Notes: generated by a model not told the origin, from the letters alone. 64,000 bases of DNA from an uncultured Oscillospiraceae bacterium (GCA_947168655.1 CAMVMU010000001.1:1-64000); one strand, 5' to 3'; positions 42,086-50,917 are shown, counted from the first letter of the stretch. Numbers and translations: made by a program.

Positions 42086-42431
42086 CCGCTATATCCGAGA
42101 CGACTACGGGCGCTATGAACGAGTGCCACAATTTGACACGCCGCCTGCCTCGTCTCCCCCTCCTTTCACACCTCCCCCTTCTCCCGCTCCTCCTCCGCCG
42201 CCGCACCGAAGGCCAGAGGATTCCGTTCCTCCCCCGCCCATTTACGAACCCCTTCAGCCGCCCAAACCGAAGCTGCCGGATCTCCGGTTCTTTGATCAGC
42301 TGTTGGATAAGCTGCACCTGGGCGACATGGACTCCGGGGATTTGCTGCTGCTTTTGATCCTCTTTCTTCTTTTCCGTCAGGAAGCCGACGAGGAGGTGCT
42401 GATCGCGCTGGGACTGCTTCTGATTCTTTAG
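42078..42431 (+). CDS. Pro-rich protein with hydrophobic C-terminus, third of the cluster
   Basis: 117 residues. The N-terminus MYNRYIRDDYGRYERVP is Tyr/Arg-rich, then a ~35-residue Pro-rich stretch, then an acidic amphipathic helix and two short hydrophobic runs (LLLLLILFLLF and VLIALGLLLIL). It is probably membrane- or surface-associated. Tyr/Arg/Pro-rich heads occur in spore morphogenetic proteins, but no direct match is recognised. Confidence 0.72.
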   Translation: MYNRYIRDDYGRYERVPQFDTPPASSPPPFTPPPSPAPPPPPHRRPEDSVPPPPIYEPLQPPKPKLPDLRFFDQLLDKLHLGDMDSGDLLLLLILFLLFRQEADEEVLIALGLLLIL

Positions 42432-42491
42432 GTGCACAGCTCTTCTCCTTCCGGCATAAGCTGGAGCGTAAACCAAAGGAGGAATACGACA

Positions 42492-42716
42492 ATGGATCAG
42501 GATTCAGTCATTATGCAGGGACGTGTGCTGCGGGTGCAGCGTGACAGTCTGTTGGTGCGAGACTGTCGCACCGGGCAGAACGTGCAGGTCAACACAAATC
42601 GCGCCAGGCGGTTTCGGATGGGTCAGCGCGTCATCATCCAATACAGCGGCGCCATGACCATGAGCATCCCGCCACAGATCAGCGCCGAGGAGATCATCCC
42701 CGCCGCCAGATGCTGA
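42492..42716 (+). CDS. Small OB-fold-like protein, fourth of the cluster
   Basis: 74 residues from ATG 42492 after AAAGGAGG. The pattern GRVLRVQRDSLLVRDCRTGQ, then NVQVNTNRARRF and MGQRVIIQYSGAMTMSIPP, is a five-strand OB-like barrel similar to DUF3221-type domains. The role is unknown. A clear terminator follows, closing the cluster. Confidence 0.78.
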   Translation: MDQDSVIMQGRVLRVQRDSLLVRDCRTGQNVQVNTNRARRFRMGQRVIIQYSGAMTMSIPPQISAEEIIPAARC

Positions 42717-42747
42717 GTGATCAGCAACCAGGGTCTTTTAACAAAAT

Positions 42748-42788
42748 AGCAAAGGCAGACCGGCCGGTCTGCCTTTGTTGTTTTTGCT
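42748..42788. terminator. Terminator after the four-gene cluster
   Basis: CAAAGGCAGACC-GGCC-style palindrome GGTCTGCCTTTG followed by TTGTTTTT. It can serve both this cluster and the convergent ferredoxin-type gene. Confidence 0.9.
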
Positions 42789-42795
42789 GGTTGGT

Positions 42796-43497
42796 TTAAT
42801 CCAGGATCCTGCCATCCCTTGAAATCGTTACGACTTGCCAGGGAATGAACTTGCCGCTGTTGCGAAGCGCCGTCTCCGCTGCCCGCTGCAATCCGCCGCA
42901 GCAGGGCACCTCCATACGGACGACGGTCACGCTTTTCACGTCATTATCCCGGATGATCTCCGTCAGCTTCTGGGAATAATCTACCGCATCCAGCTTGGGA
43001 CAACCGATCAGGGTGATCTTGCCCTTCATGAAGGCTTCGTGCATATTGGCATAGGCGTATGCGGTGCAATCCGCCGCGATCAGCAGCCTTGCGCCATGAA
43101 AAAAGGGCGCTTGGGTGGGAAGAAGCTTGATCTGACAAGGCCACTGGTTCAGCCGGGACACAGGGCCGAAACTCCCTTGCGCCGCCGTGTTCTTATCGTC
43201 CCTGTTCAGATCCATCATTCGGGAGCCGGGGCATCCGCCTGCGCGGCGGGGCTCCGTTTTTTTCACCTGGCTGGCTTTTACCGCCGCCTCATCATAGGCA
43301 GGCGCCTCTCGCTCTTCAAAAGAGATGGCTCCAGTGGGACAGGCTGGCAGACAATCGCCAAAGCCGTCACAGAAGTTTTCTCTCACCAGCTTCGCCTTGC
43401 CGTCAACAATGTCGATCGCCCCCTCATGGCATGCGCCGGCACACAGACCGCAGCCGGTGCACTTTTCCTCATCAATGCGGATGATTTTGCGAACCAT
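42796..43497 (-). CDS. 4Fe-4S dicluster ferredoxin-domain protein
   Basis: 233 residues. Two iron-sulfur motifs occur near the start: CTGCGLCAGACHEGAI (Cys13, 16, 19, 23) and CDGFGDCLPACPTGAI. After a linker with CPGSRM comes a second domain with cysteines at ADCTAY, IGCPKLD and VPCCGGL, which may bind a further cluster. Common in anaerobic Clostridia as a small electron-transfer or maturation protein; the partner is unknown. AGGGAGG precedes ATG 43497. Confidence 0.9.
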   Translation of the reverse strand: MVRKIIRIDEEKCTGCGLCAGACHEGAIDIVDGKAKLVRENFCDGFGDCLPACPTGAISFEEREAPAYDEAAVKASQVKKTEPRRAGGCPGSRMMDLNRDDKNTAAQGSFGPVSRLNQWPCQIKLLPTQAPFFHGARLLIAADCTAYAYANMHEAFMKGKITLIGCPKLDAVDYSQKLTEIIRDNDVKSVTVVRMEVPCCGGLQRAAETALRNSGKFIPWQVVTISRDGRILD

Positions 43498-43584
43498 ATC
43501 ATAGCCTCCCTTGTATTTTTGCCGGAATTGCCCTGCAGTTCCAACAAATCATAAGCAGTTGTAACCACGTTTTGAAAAAATGTG

Positions 43585-44949
43585 CTATTTATCCAGGATC
43601 AGTCTGCTGCGGTCCATCCACTTGCCCTTGCGGTAGTAGATCAGGATCGCCAGACCGGTGATCACCCAGGAAACAGCGTAGCAGTAGCAGAGGATGGGCA
43701 GGGTGTGGAACCATTGGAACACGGTGAGGATCCAGATGATGCGGAACAGACAGACGCCGAGGCCGATAATAATCACCGGACGCACCGCATCGCCCGCCCC
43801 GCGGAGCACCGCCGAGAGCACCTCGATCAGCGTCCACGTGAAGTAGAAGGGCACGAAATAGGTCATCATCTCATAGGTGGTATCGATGACGGCCTGATCC
43901 TTCGTGAGGATATGCAGCAGGGGCCGCCCCGCCAGCATGATCAGGGCGCTGAGACCTACGGCGATGCTGAAAGACAGGATCATGCCCTGCCGGACGCAGA
44001 GCTTGACACGGTCGTGCTTCCGTGCGCCCAGATTCTGCCCCACAAAGCTCGTGATAGCCGCGCCCAGTGCGTTGCTGACCGCCCAGAAAATACCGTCCGT
44101 CTTGGAGGTCATGGCCCAGGAGGCTACCACCACCGTGCCCAGGGAGTTCACGCCGATCTGCACGATCATATTGGATACGCCGTACATGGCGTTCTGCACT
44201 CCGGAGGGCAGACCCAGCCGGAACATGTTTCTGAGATACACGCCCCGGAGCTTCAGCTCCTTCAAGCTGAGACGGTAATCCTCCTTTGTGCGCATGAGCT
44301 TCACCGTCAGAAGAGCCATGTTGACCACCTGGGCCGCCACCGTGGCAACGGCGACGCCGGCGATGCCCCAGTGAAACACCACCACAAACAGAGTGTCCAG
44401 CAGGATGTTCGTCACGCAGCCCACCACCATGAAGAGGAAGGGGCTCACGGAGTCGCCCACGGAGCGGAGCATGTTGGACTCCATGTTCAAAACCAGAATA
44501 AAGGGCACGCCGATAAAATAAATCCGCAGATAGAGGACCGATGCCTGGAGGGTATCCTCCGGCGTGCGGAGCAAGTGGAGCATGGTAGGGGCTGCCACAA
44601 TGCCCAATGCCATCAGCACCAGACCCAGCAGGGTGAAAACGGCAATGGCATTGCCGGCAGCCACGGGGACGTCCTCCCTGCGCCCCGCCCCGTAGATCTG
44701 TGCGATGACCACCGAGGCGCCCGCCGTGGTGGCCACAAAGAAGCCGATGAGCACGTTGATGATCTGGGCGGAGCTGCCGCCCACGGCGGCCAGGGCGATG
44801 GTGCCCACAAAGCGACCCACGATAAGCCCGTCCACCGCGTTATAGAGCTGCTGGATACAGGTGCCTGCCGCGATGGGCAGGAAGAACAGCAGCAGCTGCT
44901 GCCATACCACGCCCTCGGTCAAATCTCGATTGGAAAGCTGTTTCTTCAT
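43585..44949 (-). CDS. MATE-family multidrug/Na+ antiporter
   Basis: 454 residues with 12 hydrophobic segments in two halves, the standard MATE layout. The N-terminal half starts VWQQLLLFFLPIAAGTCIQQLYNAVDGLIVGRFVG, with the conserved Pro and Asp region of the family, and a matching repeat lies around residue 235 (LGLPSGVQNAMYGVSNMIVQ). It exports cationic drugs or metabolites using an ion gradient. It lies 24 bp after a Cmk-like kinase gene, same direction. Confidence 0.94.
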   Translation of the reverse strand: MKKQLSNRDLTEGVVWQQLLLFFLPIAAGTCIQQLYNAVDGLIVGRFVGTIALAAVGGSSAQIINVLIGFFVATTAGASVVIAQIYGAGRREDVPVAAGNAIAVFTLLGLVLMALGIVAAPTMLHLLRTPEDTLQASVLYLRIYFIGVPFILVLNMESNMLRSVGDSVSPFLFMVVGCVTNILLDTLFVVVFHWGIAGVAVATVAAQVVNMALLTVKLMRTKEDYRLSLKELKLRGVYLRNMFRLGLPSGVQNAMYGVSNMIVQIGVNSLGTVVVASWAMTSKTDGIFWAVSNALGAAITSFVGQNLGARKHDRVKLCVRQGMILSFSIAVGLSALIMLAGRPLLHILTKDQAVIDTTYEMMTYFVPFYFTWTLIEVLSAVLRGAGDAVRPVIIIGLGVCLFRIIWILTVFQWFHTLPILCYCYAVSWVITGLAILIYYRKGKWMDRSRLILDK

Positions 44950-44973
44950 ATATCTGCCTCGAAAAAAAGGTTG

Positions 44974-45597
44974 TTACGCTTCAAACCAATGCGCGGCAAA
45001 TTCCGCCACAGCGGAGGTCAGTTTCTTGATCTCCCAATGGGCGGCATTCACCGTCAGGTCGAACATGCTGCTGTCCCCCCGGGTCTTGCCGGTCAGGATC
45101 TCCCTGGTCTGGGCGCGGTTTCTGTCGATGCGGCGGATGTTTCGGAGGATCTCTTTCTCCGTCAGGCGCTCTGACTTGGGCTTCTTCTCCTCGTGGGACA
45201 TGCAGCGCGCCAGGCGGGCCTGCAGATCGGCACAGACGTACACCCGGAACGGATGGTACTCATGCAGTATTACGTCGGCGTCCCGTCCAACGATGACGCA
45301 GTCATTGCCTGCCTCGGCAATTGCCCGGATGATTTCGCCCTGCCGCCGGAGCAGTTGAGTCCGTGCATCGTGGTCAAAGCCGAGATGGGAAAAACTGTTT
45401 TTATACGTCAGCTGTACGTTGTGCCAGCCGTGGTGGCTCAGGGAAAACCGGACGTCCTCCGGGCTCATGCCCCGCTCCTGCGCCAGGGTCTCGATGATCT
45501 CCTTGTCATAATAGTCCCAGCCCAGCAGGTCGGAGAGCCGTTTGCCCAGCTCTCTGCCGCCGCTGCCAAACTGTCTGCTGATGGTAATGATTCGCAT
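44974..45597 (-). CDS. Cytidylate kinase-like family protein
   Basis: 207 residues. The P-loop appears as ISRQFGSGGRELGKRL (~6-21), the form seen in the cytidylate-kinase-2 family, followed by IVGRDADVIL and a LID-like RIDRNRAQTREI. It is not the housekeeping Cmk: the NMP-binding domain is atypical, so the substrate is uncertain. It is often found beside transporters in Clostridia and here precedes a MATE gene. Confidence 0.88.
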   Translation of the reverse strand: MRIITISRQFGSGGRELGKRLSDLLGWDYYDKEIIETLAQERGMSPEDVRFSLSHHGWHNVQLTYKNSFSHLGFDHDARTQLLRRQGEIIRAIAEAGNDCVIVGRDADVILHEYHPFRVYVCADLQARLARCMSHEEKKPKSERLTEKEILRNIRRIDRNRAQTREILTGKTRGDSSMFDLTVNAAHWEIKKLTSAVAEFAAHWFEA

Positions 45598-45728
45598 CTG
45601 AGATTACCTGCTCTTCCTGTCAGAATGGGGTCCGCGTTTCTATCACGATTTATCAAAATACCACTGTTTCAGGACTTTGTCAACTTATGGAGAAAAGAAC
45701 ACAGCCACCTTTTCTCATCTCACTTGTC

Positions 45729-45767
45729 ATAAAAAAGAATGACCTGTCAACAGACAGGTCATTCTTT
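45729..45767 (-). terminator. Terminator of the tRNA-Gln gene
   Basis: On the minus strand a 16-bp stem AAAAGAATGACCTGTC/GACAGGTCATTCTTTT followed by TTTTTT begins directly at the encoded CCA end. Confidence 0.92.
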
Positions 45768-45841
45768 TGGCAGCGGGAGAAGGATTCGAACCCTCACATA
45801 CGGAGTCAGAGTCCGCTGTGCTACCTTTACACAATCCCGCT
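45768..45841 (-). tRNA. tRNA-Gln (anticodon CUG)
   Basis: 74 bases with an encoded CCA. The acceptor stem is AGCGGGA/UCCCGCU, the anticodon stem GCGGA/UCCGU with loop CUCUGAC giving anticodon CUG, and the T-arm has GGUUCGAAUCC. This isoacceptor reads CAG. Confidence 0.96.
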
Positions 45842-45863
45842 GTGTTCCTGACGAACAAAGATT

Positions 45864-45891
45864 ATTATACAGATTCCACGGCGTTTGTCAA
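45864..45891 (-). promoter_or_regulatory. Promoter of tRNA-Gln
   Basis: TTGACA (45886-45891), 16-bp spacer, TATAAT (45864-45869): both hexamers are perfect, as expected for a stable RNA. Confidence 0.88.
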
Positions 45892-45963
45892 CAGTTTTTT
45901 TCACACAAGCGGAAATAATCCCGGCCCGCCCGGGCGGACGGGTCGGGAGGTTATCCTAAGACG

Positions 45964-46518
45964 TTATTTCCTGTCGAACAGCTTTTGCGCCGGAACGATC
46001 AGCACCGCGCAGATCGCCACGGCCAGGATCGTGTTGGGCACCATGTAGGTGCCGTTATAGAGCAGTGAGTACAGGGCAGGGGTCATATTCTTGATGCCCA
46101 TGAACTCATCCGGCATGTACTGGGCGTAAACGGTGACGCCGCTGATAAAGTGGATCACGAAGCGGGCCAGGCAGCCGATGAGAGCAGCCACAGGCAGCAG
46201 CTTGTACTTCCGGCGCAGGATGCCGGCCAGGCCCACCGCGGCATAGGCCACAGAATAGTCGAAGATGATGGAAACCCAGCTGATGGAGCCGTGGCTGCCG
46301 ATAAAGTACTTCAGCGTACCGAAGGCAAGACCGGCCAGCACGCCCCAGCCGCAGCCCCAGCGGACGGCGAACACGATCAGCGGGATCATCACCAGATCAA
46401 TGGAGCCGCCGAACCCGCCAAAGGTCAGGCCGATGGGAATTTTCAGATAGCTCAATGCAATGGACAGGGCGATACATACGCCGGCCTCCGCCAGCATCAG
46501 GGTCTTTTTGTCTTTCAT
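45964..46518 (-). CDS. thiT: Thiamine ECF-transporter substrate-binding subunit ThiT
   Basis: 184 residues with six hydrophobic segments. FGGFGGSIDLVMIPLIV and ISWVSIIFDYSVAYAAVGLAG match the ThiT family; acidic and aromatic residues there line the thiamine site. It captures thiamine for an ECF module (EcfT/A encoded elsewhere). A THI-box riboswitch precedes it, which makes the substrate assignment strong. Confidence 0.95.
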   Translation of the reverse strand: MKDKKTLMLAEAGVCIALSIALSYLKIPIGLTFGGFGGSIDLVMIPLIVFAVRWGCGWGVLAGLAFGTLKYFIGSHGSISWVSIIFDYSVAYAAVGLAGILRRKYKLLPVAALIGCLARFVIHFISGVTVYAQYMPDEFMGIKNMTPALYSLLYNGTYMVPNTILAVAICAVLIVPAQKLFDRK

Positions 46519-46537
46519 CGTTCAATAGTCCTTTCCA

Positions 46538-46567
46538 CAAAAAAATACCTCACGGCGGGCCGTGGGG
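46538..46567 (-). terminator. Expression-platform terminator of the TPP riboswitch
   Basis: Minus strand CCCCACGG-CCCG-CCGTGAGG followed by TATTTTTTT, between the aptamer and the thiT RBS. Bound TPP would favour this hairpin and stop transcription. Confidence 0.85.
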
Positions 46568-46596
46568 CGTGGAAATGCGGTATAAATGATGGTATC

Positions 46597-46685
46597 GCAT
46601 TCCTACGCCGGCATTACCCGGATCAGGTTCGAGGGTCGCAGCGGCTCTACGCTGCGTCTCAGCCGGCTTGCGCCAGCGCCCCTTG
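46597..46685 (-). ncRNA. TPP (THI-box) riboswitch aptamer
   Basis: Minus strand GGGGCGCTGG, then GGCTGAGA-like GCTGAGACGC, then CCCTCGAACCTGATCCGGGT, then AATGCCGGCGTAGG, the conserved TPP aptamer elements in order. It controls thiT. Confidence 0.96.
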
Positions 46686-46697
46686 GATTGTGAGATC

Positions 46698-46726
46698 ATT
46701 GTATCACCGGTGCGATACCATGTCAA
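46698..46726 (-). promoter_or_regulatory. Promoter of the thiT transcript
   Basis: TTGACA (46721-46726), 17-bp spacer, TACAAT (46698-46703), about 12 bp before the aptamer begins. Confidence 0.85.
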
Positions 46727-46759
46727 GGCGCAGAATCCGTGAATCGCGGGATACGCCGG

Positions 46760-47518
46760 CTATCGCAGTTTGAAGAAGCGCAGAATCTGCGCAATCGCAA
46801 GATCCATATTTCTGGGGTCAATGAATCTGTGGTCTGCCGTCTCAAAGGGGATCAACTCAATGCAGTATTCGTCGGCAAAGGCGCTGACCTCGTCAAATGG
46901 CACAATCTCGTCCTTCACACCGTGCAGGATCAGCATGTCGTCGGCATAATCAAGATAGTCCCGCTTCCGGATGTCGTCTGCCTTCAGTTCCTCCAAAAAG
47001 TCCGACGTGATCTCCACCTTGCGGTCAAAACCCACCAGGGCCGGCTTGCCCTTGTTCAGCTTGTCAATGGCGTCCGGATCCAGAATTGTCTTTGTCAGGA
47101 CCTCATACATGGGAACCGCGGGACAGCGCAGCGCCAGCCGTTCAAAGGGATTGCCGTGGATCGCCAGATAGCGCAAAAACAGATACCCGCCGAAGCTTGT
47201 GGCATAGCCCAGCAGCCGCTCCGGGGTCCAGGCTTGCTCAATGTGTTCCAGTACCAGGCGCAGATAGCTATCGCAGGCGTCCAGCGTGATCTTTTTCAAG
47301 GCGTCATCGCCATGGCCCGGCCAGTTGAAGCAGAGAACCAACACGCTTTTGTTTTTTTCCAATACGCGGCCGGCAAAGCGCTCCACTGCTTTGTTGTCCT
47401 TGTGGCCTCCGAATCCGTGGCCACACAGGATCACTGTCCGGGGCGTTTTCCAATCGTCGTAATATGCCTTGCAGCGGATGCTCAACTTTTCGGCGTTGAT
47501 CGTGAAATACTTTTCCAT
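46760..47518 (-). CDS. Alpha/beta hydrolase
   Basis: 252 residues. The oxyanion region LCGHGFGGHKDNKAV is followed by the nucleophile elbow GYATSFGGY (serine near residue 108 in A-T-S-F-G), the acid DEIVPF and the histidine ADHRFIDP. This completes a lipase/esterase-type triad. The elbow has Ala-Thr-Ser instead of Gly-x-Ser, which is unusual. No signal peptide, so it is cytoplasmic. The substrate is unknown. It follows cls at 36 bp, same direction. Confidence 0.88.
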   Translation of the reverse strand: MEKYFTINAEKLSIRCKAYYDDWKTPRTVILCGHGFGGHKDNKAVERFAGRVLEKNKSVLVLCFNWPGHGDDALKKITLDACDSYLRLVLEHIEQAWTPERLLGYATSFGGYLFLRYLAIHGNPFERLALRCPAVPMYEVLTKTILDPDAIDKLNKGKPALVGFDRKVEITSDFLEELKADDIRKRDYLDYADDMLILHGVKDEIVPFDEVSAFADEYCIELIPFETADHRFIDPRNMDLAIAQILRFFKLR

Positions 47519-47553
47519 GAATCGTTGAATTCTCTCTGTTATTATCTTCGGGT

Positions 47554-49107
47554 TTACATCCAGATGGCAAACAGGCGCAGAAAAGCGCTCATCGCTTTGC
47601 GGTACCAGGGACGCCTGCGCCAGGTCTCCAGCGTCACCTCTTCGCTCAGTGCGATGATCTCATCCATGTCTTCCAGCACGTTTTCTATGACCGGGTGGTC
47701 GAACAGCAGTGTGCCGCATTCAAAGTGCAGGCGGAAACTGCGGTAGTCCATATTCACCGAGCCGACAAAAACAGCCTCCCTGTCGGCAAGGATCGCCTTG
47801 CTGTGCAAGAAGCCGGGGGTATAGGTGAAGATCCGTACACCGTGGCTGAGAAGCTCACCGTAATAGCACTCCGCCACCAGATAGGCGTATTTTTTATCCG
47901 GGATGCCGGGCAGCATCAACCGCACATCCACGCCGCTGTCGCCCGCCAGGCACAGGGCTTTGATCATCGCATCGTCGATGGCAAGATACGGCGTGGTTAC
48001 GTACACCATTCGGTTGGCGCCGCTGATCAGATCCAGGTAGATGTCCTCCACTGTGCTGCTGGGGTTGTTGTTCGGTCCGTCAGACACGCTCTGGCAGAAG
48101 CCGGGCGTGTCGTACCGGCCGTGGGGACGGTAATAGTCGTGCTCCCGCTCCATGTGGCCGCCAAGATCCTCCCACATGTGGATAAAGTCGCGGGTCAGGC
48201 CCCAGGCGCCCTCCCCCTCCAGGCGGACACCGCAATCCTTCCAGTGGCCGAATTTGTGGGTGATATTGGCGTATTCGTCGCCAATGTTGACGCCGCCGGT
48301 ATAGGCCACGTTGCCGTCGATGCTGGTAATTTTCCTGTGATCCCGGTAATTAAAATAGAGGCGGTTGACATAGTGGTGGACGGGATTGAAGACTTTCACC
48401 TCAACGCCCATCCGGCGCAGCTGCTCCACGTCCTCCCGCCGGATCCGCATCATGCTGCCAAAATCGTCAAAAACCAGCTTGATCTCCACCCCCTGGGCGG
48501 CCTTTCGGGAGATGACGTCCACTGTTCGGTCCCAAATGGTGCCGGTAGCCATGATGAAGTATTCCATCAGAATGAAGTGCTCGGCGTCTTCCATGTGCCG
48601 CAGCATATCATCCAGATATGACTCACCGGAGGAGAGATAGTCCACGTTGGTGTGCTGATACAGAGGAAAGCCCTGCCGGTGCAGATAGGACGCCAGCCGT
48701 CCCCAGTGGGGGTAGCTCCGGCGCAGCTTTTCCACGTTGAGCCGGCTCTGCTCCTGCCGCGTCTCCGATTCCACGGGGGCAGGGATCCGCTTGAGGTTCA
48801 GATGCTTGCTCTGATGCTCGCCGCTCCAGAGCAGATACAGGATCAAGCCGGCCACAGGAACAGCGACCACCAGCAGAATCCAGCCCGTGCGGTACGCGGA
48901 GCCGCCGGGTCGGCTGTTGATGCGGATGGCCGCCACAAGCGCCACCACCGCCAGCACGGTATAGACAATGGCAAAACGGTGCTCCAGGAGGATACTCAGG
49001 CCAAAGACCAGCGCGATCTGCGCCAAAAGCAGAAACGCAGCCAGCATCAAACGCAGGAATGCGGAGATTCGCCGTTCTGTATGCTGTTGTACATCGTGAT
49101 TCTTCAC
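47554..49107 (-). CDS. cls: Cardiolipin synthase (phospholipase D family)
   Basis: About 517 residues. Two N-terminal membrane segments are followed by a short PLDc_N-type linker and two HKD catalytic motifs: NYRDHRKITSIDG and FLHSKAILADREAVFVGSVN. It joins two phosphatidylglycerol molecules into cardiolipin. I chose GTG 49107 because AAGGAG lies nine bases upstream; a TTG at 49134 is in frame but has no RBS. Confidence 0.95.
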   Translation of the reverse strand: MKNHDVQQHTERRISAFLRLMLAAFLLLAQIALVFGLSILLEHRFAIVYTVLAVVALVAAIRINSRPGGSAYRTGWILLVVAVPVAGLILYLLWSGEHQSKHLNLKRIPAPVESETRQEQSRLNVEKLRRSYPHWGRLASYLHRQGFPLYQHTNVDYLSSGESYLDDMLRHMEDAEHFILMEYFIMATGTIWDRTVDVISRKAAQGVEIKLVFDDFGSMMRIRREDVEQLRRMGVEVKVFNPVHHYVNRLYFNYRDHRKITSIDGNVAYTGGVNIGDEYANITHKFGHWKDCGVRLEGEGAWGLTRDFIHMWEDLGGHMEREHDYYRPHGRYDTPGFCQSVSDGPNNNPSSTVEDIYLDLISGANRMVYVTTPYLAIDDAMIKALCLAGDSGVDVRLMLPGIPDKKYAYLVAECYYGELLSHGVRIFTYTPGFLHSKAILADREAVFVGSVNMDYRSFRLHFECGTLLFDHPVIENVLEDMDEIIALSEEVTLETWRRRPWYRKAMSAFLRLFAIWM

Positions 49108-49171
49108 AGGTGCGGTCTCCTTCCACTCCGTCAATATCGTGTTGTAGCTGCCCGATCTCCCGGATAAGCCC

Positions 49172-49204
49172 TACCGTGTATCGACACTTTGTCAACACAC
49201 GGTA
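49172..49204. promoter_or_regulatory. Inverted repeat TACCGTGT...ACACGGTA upstream of cls
   Basis: A perfect eight-bp inverted repeat with a 17-base centre containing TTGACA on the minus strand (49190-49195), 65 bp before cls. It may be an operator around a -35 or a leader hairpin. A matching -10 is not clear. Confidence 0.45.
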
Positions 49205-49220
49205 TTTGGATTGATTTCAC

Positions 49221-49248
49221 GTGAAGGGGGAGTCCCCTCCCCCTTCAC
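49221..49248. repeat. Short palindromic repeat, copy A
   Basis: GTGAAGGGGGAG-TCCC-CTCCCCCTTCAC then AATTCCCTATGC. Similar to copies at 50888-50917 and 54761-54790, each followed by AAT..CCC.ATGC. Confidence 0.8.
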
Positions 49249-49313
49249 AATTCCCTATGCGTATCTGAATGCTTTGCAAATAACCTTTTGATGTGGTCCG
49301 TTGGGAGTCTTTC

Positions 49314-50765
49314 TCAGTTGTTGCTGGCGTGCAGCAGATCCTGCTGGATCTGCCAGAGCTTGTCGGACAGGTCCACGTAGTAGGTCTGGGGATTGTCAAA
49401 ACGCTTGATCTCATCCCAGAACTTATCCACCTGCTCACGGCAGTAGTCCTGGATCTCCTGCAGCGTCGGGCACTCATAGACCCGCTTGCCGTTCAGGAAG
49501 ATGGGCACCAGCAGCTCCTGGGCGTTGAAGTCGTACACCGTCTTCTTCTTCCACGTGGCGTGGGGATCGAAGATCACCAGGTCGTGGCTGTCGTCCACGG
49601 TCTCGTCGTGGAGGGTGATATAGTCGGCAATTGCCTTGCCGGTGTCGTTGCCGAAGAAGCGATAGACCTTCTTGAAATGGGGAATGGTGATCTTCTCGAT
49701 GTTCTCGCTGACCTTGATCTTGGGGGTGATGTTGCCCTGGTCATCCTCCACGGCCACCAGCTTATACACGCCGCCGAACACCGGCTCGGACCGGGAGGTG
49801 ATCATCCGCTCACCCACGCCGAACATGTCGATCTTGGCGTCCTGGAGCAGCAGATCACGGATCAGATACTCATCCAGAGAGTTGGAGGCGGAGATCTGGC
49901 AGGACTCCCAGCCGGCCTCGTCCAGCATCTTGCGGGCCTCGCGGCTGAGGTAGGCGATATCGCCGGAGTCCAGACGGATGCCGCACTTGGTGATGCCCAG
50001 GGGCTTGAGCACCTCGTTGAAGGCGCGAATGGCGTTGGGCACGCCGGACTTCAGGGTGTTGTAGGTATCCACAAGCAGCGTAGCGTTGGTGGGATAGATC
50101 TGGCAGTAGGTCTTGAAGGCCTCATACTCCGTGTCGAACATCTGGACCCAGGCGTGGGCCATGGTTCCGCCGGCGGGCACGCCGTAGAGCTGGTCGGAGA
50201 TGGTGCAGGCGGTACCGTTGACGCCGCCGATGTAGGCCGATCTGGCGCCCACGATAGCGGCGTCGGCGCCCTGGGCGCGGCGGGAGCCGAACTCCAGCAC
50301 CACGCGGCCCTTGGCGGCGCGGACAATGCGGTTGGCCTTGGTGGCAATCAGGCTCTGATGGTTGATGGTCAGAAGCGTAAAGGTCTCGATGAGCTGGGCC
50401 TCGATGGCCGGCGCCCGGACCACCACCAGCGGCTCACGGGGGAACACCGGCGTGCCCTCAGGCACGGCGTAGATGTCACCGGTGAAGCGGAAGTCCTTCA
50501 GATAGGCCAGGAACTCCTCGCTGAACAAATTCCGGCCGCGCAGATAGGCGATGTCCTCCTCCGTGAAGTGGAGATTTTCAATGTAGTCGATCAGCTGCTC
50601 CAGACCGGCCGCGATGGCAAAGCCGCCGCCATCGGGAACACGGCGGAAAAACACATCGAAGTACGTGATGCGATCCTTGTAGCCGTTCTGGAAATAGCCG
50701 TTGCCCATGGTCAGCTCATAGAAATCGCACAGCATGGTCATGTTCAGTTTCTCTTCCGTTTTCAT
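49314..50765 (-). CDS. pncB: Nicotinate phosphoribosyltransferase
   Basis: 483 residues. Family features: TMLCDFYELTMGNGYF at the start, FGSRRAQG in the middle, LLVDTYNTLKSGVPNAI and CGIRLDSGDIAYLSRE at the phosphoribosyl-binding face. It makes nicotinate mononucleotide from nicotinate and PRPP in NAD salvage; the NadD domain at 58-59.7 kb uses its product. Monocistronic, between two palindromic repeats. Confidence 0.96.
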   Translation of the reverse strand: MKTEEKLNMTMLCDFYELTMGNGYFQNGYKDRITYFDVFFRRVPDGGGFAIAAGLEQLIDYIENLHFTEEDIAYLRGRNLFSEEFLAYLKDFRFTGDIYAVPEGTPVFPREPLVVVRAPAIEAQLIETFTLLTINHQSLIATKANRIVRAAKGRVVLEFGSRRAQGADAAIVGARSAYIGGVNGTACTISDQLYGVPAGGTMAHAWVQMFDTEYEAFKTYCQIYPTNATLLVDTYNTLKSGVPNAIRAFNEVLKPLGITKCGIRLDSGDIAYLSREARKMLDEAGWESCQISASNSLDEYLIRDLLLQDAKIDMFGVGERMITSRSEPVFGGVYKLVAVEDDQGNITPKIKVSENIEKITIPHFKKVYRFFGNDTGKAIADYITLHDETVDDSHDLVIFDPHATWKKKTVYDFNAQELLVPIFLNGKRVYECPTLQEIQDYCREQVDKFWDEIKRFDNPQTYYVDLSDKLWQIQQDLLHASNN

Positions 50766-50887
50766 CTTTCATACCTCTGTCTCAAATATTATAATGGGGA
50801 ACTTGCACGGGTACACAGATATGGATATTATAACTCTTTTTGTGCGGCGGCGCAATGCCTTTCCCCTATTTTGTGGCAAGATCAAAT

Positions 50888-50917
50888 GTGAAGAGGGGAC
50901 TCCCATCCCCTCTTCAC
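50888..50917. repeat. Short palindromic repeat, copy B
   Basis: GTGAAGAGGGGA-CTCCCA-TCCCCTCTTCAC followed by AATCTTCCCATGC. It matches copy C at all but a few positions over 40 bp. Confidence 0.85.

Noticed and set aside
41444-42716. Prophage or mobile-element remnant in the four small genes
   Set aside because: No integrase, transposase, repeats or base-composition change; RBSs and overlaps look like ordinary chromosomal genes.
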